In this document: piece by piece, positions 47,790-56,800 of the stretch
Position numbering within the stretch: the first letter of the stretch is position 1
How the letters are laid out: each line of letters opens with the position of its first letter
Assembly: GCF_014489415.1 (NCBI RefSeq)
Contig: NZ_CP060822.1
Coordinates: 3,643,501 to 3,707,500, forward strand
Reading direction: 5' to 3'
DNA: 64,000 nucleotides
DNA from: Cylindrospermopsis curvispora GIHE-G1
Lineage (GTDB): Bacteria > Cyanobacteriota > Cyanobacteriia > Cyanobacteriales > Nostocaceae
Position numbers and translations under genes: made by a program
The notes under the pieces: generated by a model
Database searches by the model: none
What the model was told of the DNA's origin: nothing
The model's input: only the letters and a program-made list of their open reading frames with translations

Positions 47790-48241
47790 GATTCTTTTTT
47801 CTCCATCACCTGCCAATTAAACCTCATGTTCATACCAAAATTCCAGGAAATCACACAAATGATGGCTATCAATTTGGCTAGATAAGCATTTATAGCAAAC
47901 TTATAAACCAAAAAGTTCACAATTAAACTATTGAGAATTAAACCCAACAAACAAATTAGGTTAAACTTAAAAAACCTTTGTAATCTGTGACTGTTGTCTA
48001 AAACTAAATTTTCTTTCTGAACTACGTCACCAAATGTCCAAATATCATTCCAGAAGAAATTATTAATGATTGCTAATTCGGTTGATAGCATCGAACTAGG
48101 AGTTAGGTTTAAACCTAATAGGCTATGTAGAAAATAAAAACCTCCTAGATCCACTATTACACCGCTAAAACCCACCAACGCAAAACGAATTAACCGACTA
48201 ATAAATATTCCGTACCGACTTAAGCTAATTTTATTTATCAT
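47786..48241 (-). CDS. GtrA-family membrane protein
   Basis: 151 residues with four membrane helices (IRFALVGFSGVIVDLGGFYFL, LSTELAIINNFFWN, FNLICLLGLILNSLIVNF, KLIAIICVISWNFGMN). The N-terminal RFALVGFSG and the FFWNDIWTF motif are GtrA signatures. GtrA proteins are thought to flip lipid-linked sugars across the membrane. It overlaps the Dpm1-like gene by four bases and follows the GT-C gene by 34 bp. The three together form a typical lipid-linked-sugar module. Confidence 0.9.
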   Translation of the reverse strand: MINKISLSRYGIFISRLIRFALVGFSGVIVDLGGFYFLHSLLGLNLTPSSMLSTELAIINNFFWNDIWTFGDVVQKENLVLDNSHRLQRFFKFNLICLLGLILNSLIVNFLVYKFAINAYLAKLIAIICVISWNFGMNMRFNWQVMEKKES

Positions 48242-48275
48242 ACTGTTGATTTACTAACTTTTATTTAATATTGCT

Positions 48276-49946
48276 CTAAACCTTCTTCTCAAATCTCCAT
48301 AAACCTCCTACAGTTACTGAGTGATTAGTGGTAATTTTTTGTATTGTTTTCATACAATAGTTTTGATTATCCTTTAGTTTACGAAATAAATGACTATTGT
48401 TATCTACAAAAAAAATCTGATTATAATTCTCCGGAATTACTAAAGGTTCAACATCTTTATTCGTTAGCAGAGAAATTCCTGGGGAATAATGAGTCAAAGC
48501 TAATATTCCTCCCAAATGTACAGCAGCATTATTTATTACCAATAAAGGTGAGTCTGCTTCGTTAATAGCCTGAATTGTTTCCATGATAAATGTGCTACCT
48601 GATTGCGTCCACGAATTTTGGGACTGAAAGAATTTGACATCAGAAACTAGTCCGGAAAAAATAAGTAATACCATCATTAATTGGGCTATTTTTCTCCGCC
48701 AAGTCTTTTCTTGTAAAATTGGAAAGGCAAAACTTAAAATATATGCTATGGCAATTTCTAAACAGATATACAAGGGCAATTCATATCGTACTTGTATGGA
48801 ACGAGATCCACCCAAAATTATATCATATAAGATCAATAATATACTAGGAAATCCCCCTAGACAAAAAAGAAAAAGATAAGTTTCATTTTTAATATCCTTA
48901 CAAAAACAAAATATGAGATAGCTTATTAAAAATAAGCCGAAGATCAGGGAAATAAGAGTATAGTACAAAGCCCCTTCATCAGAAAAATAACTAAAGAATC
49001 CTAATGGTTTAGCCAAACCAAGATCAAAAAATGTCCTAGTAACTCGAACAAGAAAAACGGCAATTAACTCTAAGGGACTATCCGTATATCTGACACCGTA
49101 GCCAGAAGTTAATGATACTCCTGTATCAAGATGATTTATGAATACAATTAGCCAAGGTAAAAATATCAACAAAGCTATGATTGTATAAATTATATAGTTA
49201 ATCAAGGTTTTGGTAAGACGAAACTGTTGTTGAATAATCACATAAATTCCGTGAGATATGATCATCAAACCTGTTAATAAGTGGGTATATAGTCCCAGAA
49301 TCAAGGTTAGGCTATACAAAACCCAGCTGAGTGTATTTTCTTTTCTGATGGATCTCAATAAAGCAGTACTGGATATGAGAATTTCTACCATCCATAAAGC
49401 ATATTGGCGAGCCTCTTGAGCAAAATATAGCTGTAAGGGAGAAACAGCAATTAATGCCATTGCTATCCATGCCACAATTCCAGACTCAAACAACTCTAAA
49501 CATATCCAAAATACACCCGGAAATATTAACAAACTAATAATTGCCGATAAACTCCTTATTCCCGTGGGGGAATCACCAAATATCTGGGCCCATAGTCTGA
49601 CCATAATGTAGTACAATGGGGGATGTTGGGGGTCTGAGGTGATTAAATAATTAACTGTATCACTTACATGCTTTTCTGGACTTATGTGTTGATACTTTTG
49701 AAAGTTATTGATAGGAATTATGCCTTCATGTTCAGAAAGTTCCTTTTGTAACTCAACTAATGTGTGTCCAGAAATTGCTACAGATGTCCAGTTTTCGTCA
49801 CAGCAGTAAATTTTTTTGTCTAAACTTACCCAGCGACAGAAAATACTTATTCCTATTAGAACTACTACTGCGATTTTTAACCAAGTTGGCGTTTTTGTTT
49901 TTAATTCTAAATTTGGCATTTGTCCTAATTTCCTAACGACTTTCAA
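48276..49946 (-). CDS. GT-C membrane glycosyltransferase (PMT/ArnT-like), 556 aa
   Basis: About eleven membrane helices. After the first helix the extracytoplasmic loop starts with YCCDENWTS, where the Asp-Glu pair corresponds to the catalytic acidic motif of GT39/GT83 enzymes; DPQHPPLYYIMVRLW (broken here) is the second family motif. LQLYFAQEARQYALW is also typical. It would take a sugar from undecaprenyl phosphate and attach it on the outer side of the membrane, here likely to the lipopeptide after export or to a cell-surface molecule. Confidence 0.85.
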   Translation of the reverse strand: MKVVRKLGQMPNLELKTKTPTWLKIAVVVLIGISIFCRWVSLDKKIYCCDENWTSVAISGHTLVELQKELSEHEGIIPINNFQKYQHISPEKHVSDTVNYLITSDPQHPPLYYIMVRLWAQIFGDSPTGIRSLSAIISLLIFPGVFWICLELFESGIVAWIAMALIAVSPLQLYFAQEARQYALWMVEILISSTALLRSIRKENTLSWVLYSLTLILGLYTHLLTGLMIISHGIYVIIQQQFRLTKTLINYIIYTIIALLIFLPWLIVFINHLDTGVSLTSGYGVRYTDSPLELIAVFLVRVTRTFFDLGLAKPLGFFSYFSDEGALYYTLISLIFGLFLISYLIFCFCKDIKNETYLFLFCLGGFPSILLILYDIILGGSRSIQVRYELPLYICLEIAIAYILSFAFPILQEKTWRRKIAQLMMVLLIFSGLVSDVKFFQSQNSWTQSGSTFIMETIQAINEADSPLLVINNAAVHLGGILALTHYSPGISLLTNKDVEPLVIPENYNQIFFVDNNSHLFRKLKDNQNYCMKTIQKITTNHSVTVGGLWRFEKKV

Positions 49947-49986
49947 CCGTTTGTTTGTGGTTCTCCCGAAAATTTTGGTTCATACA

Positions 49987-50724
49987 TTAAATTTTGCCTT
50001 TAAATAAAGATCGAAAAAACCAGTATGGTTCTAACATCAACCCGAATAAAAACCTGGCTATCTGGTGTTTTTTGGGCAACCAAGAAGTGGTCATGTGATG
50101 TATAGTATAAGTCTCTGGGTTAACGTGACTCTTGAAGATTTTACCATTAAGTTCCATGGGTGCACCTGGCTCAAAAATATATCCTGGACAGACTAGAACA
50201 TTAGAATTTTGATCAAATTTACCCCCAACCACGCAGTCGTTAAGCATAATTGGTCCAGTACTATGTCCAACATAAAGTGGCATTATTTTATGGTCTGAGT
50301 TATGTTGACGGTTTTTTAATTCCTCAAACACTTTCAACCACAGAGGATGCTTGGGAATACTACCCATAATTGCATTACTAAAACCTACCAACTTGGATAG
50401 AATAAGCTCGAAATCTGCCAATAAATTATCCAGTGGTTTTATACTTTCTACATCCATATCTAAGTAAAACCCACCATAGTGATAGAGTATGAAATAACGT
50501 ATGGCATCACGACGCTGAATATCATGAGGATAAGCATCAAATACTGGTAGGAACCAGGGATAATTATCTGTCATAAATCCTCTAGCTTTGCGTTCATCCC
50601 AAAATTGGTATTCCCAATGGGGATGATTTTGTAAAACTGTTTGTTGATAACGTCGATATTTTTCCGGTACTGCTGCTGCTCCTAGAAAAAAAATTTGATG
50701 GATAATCTGGGGAATTTTACTCAT
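49987..50724 (-). CDS. GT32-like glycosyltransferase with DXD motif, 245 aa
   Basis: The N-terminus KIPQIIHQIFFLGAAAVPEKY and the YGGFYLDMDVESIKPLD motif (DXD, about residues 88-104) place it in the GT32 (Och1/capsular sugar transferase) group. WEYQFWDERKARGF and RDAIRYFILYHYGG support this. NAIMGSIPKHPLW and the closing HHMTTSW fit as well. Soluble or membrane-associated. It is 88 bp downstream of the NRPS and presumably co-transcribed; probably glycosylates the peptide or a lipid acceptor. Confidence 0.88.
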   Translation of the reverse strand: MSKIPQIIHQIFFLGAAAVPEKYRRYQQTVLQNHPHWEYQFWDERKARGFMTDNYPWFLPVFDAYPHDIQRRDAIRYFILYHYGGFYLDMDVESIKPLDNLLADFELILSKLVGFSNAIMGSIPKHPLWLKVFEELKNRQHNSDHKIMPLYVGHSTGPIMLNDCVVGGKFDQNSNVLVCPGYIFEPGAPMELNGKIFKSHVNPETYTIHHMTTSWLPKKHQIARFLFGLMLEPYWFFRSLFKGKI

Positions 50725-50812
50725 TTCATTCTAAGTAATTTAGTTTTTTTGTTTAATAGATTTTTTAGTCATATTTAAGCAGATTTTTACTCAATGCCAA
50801 TGACCTAATTAG

Positions 50813-53800
50813 TTAAGGAGTGTTTACTAATGTAGCCATGATTTCCGTGACCAAATTTTCCACTTCAGGTTCTTTTAACATAGTTTGATGTTCACCCATA
50901 ACGCGACAAACTTGGACTTTTTGAGTGGTTAACTTTTGCCATCCAACAGTGGGGTCATTGGGAAATTTGGCTGCTAGGGAGGGAGTTCTAAATAGTGTAA
51001 TATTAGACCTAGTCACAGGTGGTTGATAGACTAGACTGGCCCGTAAATTAGCCTTATAAACCTTAATGAGACGAGCAATTAAACTATTTCCCGAGTTGGG
51101 TGGGATCAGATTATGTTGTTCTAATGTTTGTGCAACATAGTCTAACTGGGAATCTTGATCCAAACTAGAAATTGTCTGATAATTGATAGTCACATTTTTA
51201 TTAAAAAATAATGCTATTTGCTCCACCATAAAACAAATAATTCCTGCATTATCCTCCAAAGAAGCTATAGTTTCATCCGTTGGCATAGGTGGATGGGTAT
51301 CTATAATCAATACGCGCTCAATTTGTTCTCCCATAGCTTCCAATTGACTAGCCATGGCAAAGGCAATTAATCCCCCTAAAGAATGTCCACCTAATAAGTA
51401 AGGTCCATGGGGCTGTATTTCTCGAATGGTATGAATGTAGGTATTTGCCATTTCTTCAATGCTTTCTAAGGGTGATTGTTTACCATCTAATCCAGGTGAC
51501 TGAATAGCATAGATGGGCAGTTTTTTACCCATACCTACAGCCAATTTTTCAGCTAGAACCGAATAGGATAAACCATAACCTCCTGCTTGGTGGACTAAAA
51601 ATAAAGGTAGCAAATCGCCTTGAGTTTGCAGAGGAATTAGAATATCTGAATGATTGCTTGCTTTTTGGTGATCTTGGTCTAACAATAGGGCAATTTTCTC
51701 TATAGTCCCCTCTCTAAATAGAGAAACCACAGGTAAATTACATTTTAACTTTTGCTCAATAGCAGCTATCAATCTGATGGCTAAAAGAGAATGACCACCT
51801 AAATCAAAAAAGTTTTCAGTTACACTTATTGGACTGACTTGGAGAATTTCCTCCCATATTTCTACTAGTTTATATTCTAAAAGTGTGCGAGGGGAAACAT
51901 GTTGATGAGCATCAAAATTCCTGTTTATATTCAACCCAGCCAATAGCTTCCTATCAATCTTCCCATTTGGTGTCATGGGTAGATGGTCTAAAACTATAAA
52001 ACTGTTAGGTATCATATAATCGGGTAACTTTTCTTTGAGGAAATCACGTAACACACCCGAAGAGGTAAATTGCTTTTCTGTGCTTACATAATAAGCAATT
52101 AAACTGTTAGTGGCAGATGAGTCTCCAGAAATAACTACAACTGCATTCAGCACATTGGGATGTTGAGTCAATACAGCTTCAATTTCTCCCAGTTCAATGC
52201 GGAAACCGCGTATTTTAACTTGGTGGTCAATGCGTCCTATAAATTCAATGTTTCCATCGGGAAGGTAACGAACTAAGTCTCCTGTTTTATAAAGACGTGA
52301 ATCTGGATTATCGCTAAAGGGATGAGCAATAAACTTATCTCTAGTTAATTGCGGAAGTTGGCAATAACCACGTGCTAGTCCCATACCACCAATGTATAGT
52401 TCACCTGGAACCCCAATGGGAACTGGTTGTAAGTGAGCATCAAGAACATAAGTTTGTGTATTAGCGATGGGACGACCAATGGGAAGCATATTTTGTTTAA
52501 TATAGTGATTGTTTTCTTTTGTGAAGCTTAAAAAAGTAGCATCAATACAGGCTTCCGTAGGTCCATAGAGGTTGTGAAAGTTAACATTTAGTTTGCTCAA
52601 TAAATTTTCTACCATAGCTACTGGTAAAGCTTCACCCCCACAGAAGATATGTGTTAAGGAATGACAATTTTCTATCTCCCCATATTCTAGGAACATTTGT
52701 AGTAAGGAAGGAACCATTTGTAGAACTGTTACTTGTTGCTCACAAATTAATTTCAACAGGTAAGAAACATCCTTGTGTCCATCTTTTTCGGCAATTATTA
52801 ACTGTCCACCTGTTAGTAGAGGTGCATAAAATTCCCATACAGAAGCATCGAAACTAAAAGGTGTTTTTTGTAATACTTTTTCCCTTTCCCCAAAACTAAA
52901 GGTTTTTTGCATCCACAACATGTGATTACAAATAGCACTATGGCTTATCATCACTCCTTTGGGTTGACCAGTCGAGCCAGATGTGTAGATAAGATATGCA
53001 AGATTTTCTACTACTAAATTAGTAGAGGGATTATGTGTATCCTCTTGAGCAATAACTTGCCATTCCTTATCTAGGCAAATGATTTGGTGCGGAGGTAAAA
53101 TATCTAGAGTTGTGACCTGGTTTTCTTGTGTTAATAATAGAGAAATTCCAGCATCTACTAACATAAAGTCAAGACGTTCCCGGGGATAATTGGAATCCAT
53201 GGGAACATAAGCACCACCAGCTTTTAAAATTCCCAGTAAACCAATTACCATTTCTAATGAACGCTCCATACAAATTCCTACCAATACATCTGGTCGGACA
53301 CCACGGGATTGTAAATAATGGGCCAATTGATTAGCTCTTTGATTTAATTGAAAATAGGTAAGACTTTGATTTTTAAAAACTACAGCTACATTATTAGGTG
53401 TTTTCTCTACTTGTAATTCAAACAATTGATGCAGGCACTTATTTTGTTGATACAAAGGGTACTCAAATTGCGTTTGATTCCATTGAAAGAGTAGTTGATT
53501 TTTCTCGTGGCTAGTAAGTACAGGTAAATGAGTAATTGGTTTTTGTGGTTCAGCAATAATACCCTTTAATAGAGTTTCAAAATGACCGATCATTCTATTA
53601 ATTGTTTCTAGTGCAAATAAATCTGTCCTATATTCCCATGTTCCATCAATTCCCTGTTCAGTTTCCGTCATTAACAAGGTCAAATCAAACTTCGCTAATC
53701 TTTGTTCCAATCTCCAAGGAGCTAGTTGTAAGTTAGGTAGTTCCAACTTATTCATAGGTGCATTTTGCCAGACGAACATTACCTGAAATAATGGATGCTG

Positions 53801-56800
53801 ACTGAGATTTCTTTGTGGATTTATTTCCTCTACTATCTTTTCAAAGGGTACATCTTGATGAGCATAAGCTTGTAGAGTTTCTTCCTTAGTTCTAGAGAGT
53901 AAGTTGATAAAATTAGGATTACCACTCAAGTTATTTCTGATGACCAAAGTATTGACAAAAAAACCGATTAAATCTTCGGTCTGCTTACGATTACGGTTAG
54001 CAATTGGCGTACCAATTAATAAGTCTTCTTGTCCTGAATAGCGCATAAGCAAAATGCTAAATACCACCAACAAACCCATGAATAAAGTGGCACCTTGAGA
54101 TTCGCATAGTTTTTTAAATTCTTGAGTGGTTTGTTGATCAACTGCAAAGTTTACAGCACTACCTTGATAACTCGGAATTGGGGAACGAGGGTAATCTGTC
54201 GGTAGTTCTAAAATTTGATTTGCACCTGTTAGTTTTTGTTTCCAGTAAGCTAGTTGTATAGGTAGTTGTGTTTTCTGAAAAACTTCCCGTTGCCAATTGG
54301 CAAAATCTCCATACTGTATGGATAGAGGGGGTATAGATGGGATATTTCTTTGACAGATGGCCGTGTAGAACAAGGATAACTCTTTAACCATGACTCCCAA
54401 AGACCAACCATCAGCGATAATATGGTGTATGACCAACAACAAAACACTAATATTGTCAGATAATTGATAGAGATGGATACGTAGTAATGGGAGCTGTTTA
54501 AGATTAAAGGGAGTAATAACCACTTCTTGTATTGACCTTCTCAATGTTTCTTGTTGGGTTTGAAAGTCTAAACAACTGAGATTTGTTATGGTTAATTTTA
54601 ATTCCAACCAGTCATGAACTGTCTGAATTGGGGATCCTTGCAGATTATCGAAAGTTGTGCGCAACACCTCATGACGTTGAATAATATTTTGCCAGCTTTC
54701 TCGTAGTGCATCTACATTTAAATCTCCTTCTAAATGAAAAGCTACTGATATATTATACGCGGCATTTTCTTTTTCTAATAGATCTAAAAACCAGAGTCGA
54801 GATTGGGAGAAAGAAAGGGGTAAATTTTCTCGGTTAGAAACAGGAATAATATCTTCTGGGCCTGTTTTAGTAGTATTTACATTAATTAAACAGTCAATTT
54901 CGTCTCCTAACCGAGCAATGGTTGAATATTCAAAAATTGACCGTAAAGGTAAGGCTACATTAAATTCCTCCCTAATACGAGACACCAATTTAGTTGCTAA
55001 AAGTGAATGTCCTCCCAAATGGAAGAAATCCTCCGTAACGCCAATCTTATCAATTCCTAAAACATCCATCCATAGTTGAGATAGTTTCTGTTCCGTAGGA
55101 GTTTTAGGTAACACCAGGGATTGTTGATTAATTGTTAAATCCCGATCTGGTATGGGTAGGGCACGTCTGTCCAGCTTACCACTGGGGGTAAGAGGGAAAT
55201 TTTCTAAAATCATAAAGGCCGAGGGACACATATATTCTGGTAATTTCTCCTCTAACCTTTGCTTCAATTGAGAAATTAGGAATTTGGTAAATCTACTTTG
55301 GAGGGGATCAATCCAATATGGGTGATCATCTCGATCCAATGAATCACTTAAATCATTGATAATTGGCATTGATGGTACCATGAATTTTTTGTGGCTCACA
55401 GGATAAAAACATACATCAAAACAATCTACCTTTCCCGGTGAATAACTAATACTTACTTCCGAACCAATTTCTTGAGCAATAGCATAAAAATCTGCTGGAT
55501 TGAACCCTTTTGGCTCATGAATGTTATTGAGCGCAGTTCTTAATTCACCAATGGTTTTTTGTTCATTTTCGTGGCTGTTTTTTAACATCCATTGGTAAAT
55601 GGCAGCATCTTTACTTAGCCGACCATTAGGTACACTATGCCAACCGATAGATCTCATTTCAATAACTTGCTGTTTTAAATCGGTCAATTGTAAATTGTCA
55701 GTCTCCCAATCTCGCCAGATAATTTCTGGTGGTTGTTCTGTTGATATACCTAACTTATGTAAGATCACATCATAACGGTATTTAGTCAGCTCATTTTCAT
55801 TATTTTCCGACTTAATTTGAATTTCTACAGCTGTTAAGTCAGGAAATGATTTTCTTAAATCAGTGAAGAAATGTGGAGCAATAATTAATTCGTTCTCTTT
55901 TTTTGCAATGCGTCTAACCTGAGTTTTAAATGTTTCACAATCAGTGTTGTCATTAGCCTGAAAATAAGCAACGCTAGCGTAGAAATAATTTGACAGTGAC
56001 AAATTTCGATTATCACCAATAAATAAACTTCCTCCGGTTTTTAATAATTGCCAAACACTTTTAATGACCTGTTGCAAATACTCAATTGATGGAAAATATT
56101 GCGCAACAGAGTTAATAACAACAGTGTCAAAATAACCAGTGGGAATTTCTGAAAAATCAATTGCTTCCCTAGTTAGTAGGTTGACGTTTTTTAGAGAGCG
56201 GTTTTTAACAATAGTATCCAGGCGATTAATTGCAGCTTGGGAAAAATCCGTTCCCCAGTAAGATTCTACTTGGGGAGCAATATTTAATAAAATCATACCC
56301 GTACCGCAACCAATTTCCAAAACTTTCCTAGGCTTGAGGGATTGTATTCTCAGTAGAGTACTGTTGAGCCATTGGCGCATTTCAACCCCAGGAATGGGCT
56401 GATTATTATAGCTGCTATTCCAACCAATAATATTAAAGTCTTCTTCAGTTTCCCCTGAGGTTATATTATAGGTATCATTAAAGGTATATTGCCATTCCTG
56501 AGTTTGTTCTTGTGTTAAGGTTTCAGTATTAGCAATTTGATTTATAGGAATTATGTAAGCATCCAACCTCACATCTTCTTTGCTTTCCTCTCTGGCAATT
56601 ACCAGGGCATCTCTTACTTCTGGGTGACTTTTAATAACTGCTTCAATTTCACCTAATTCTATGCGAAAACCGCGAATCTTAACCTGATGATCATTGCGTC
56701 CTATATATTCAATGTTTCCATTATCCAGAAAACGGGCTAAATCACCGGTTTTATAGAGACGTACCGATGTGAGATCATTGGTGGCAAATGGGTTGGGAAT

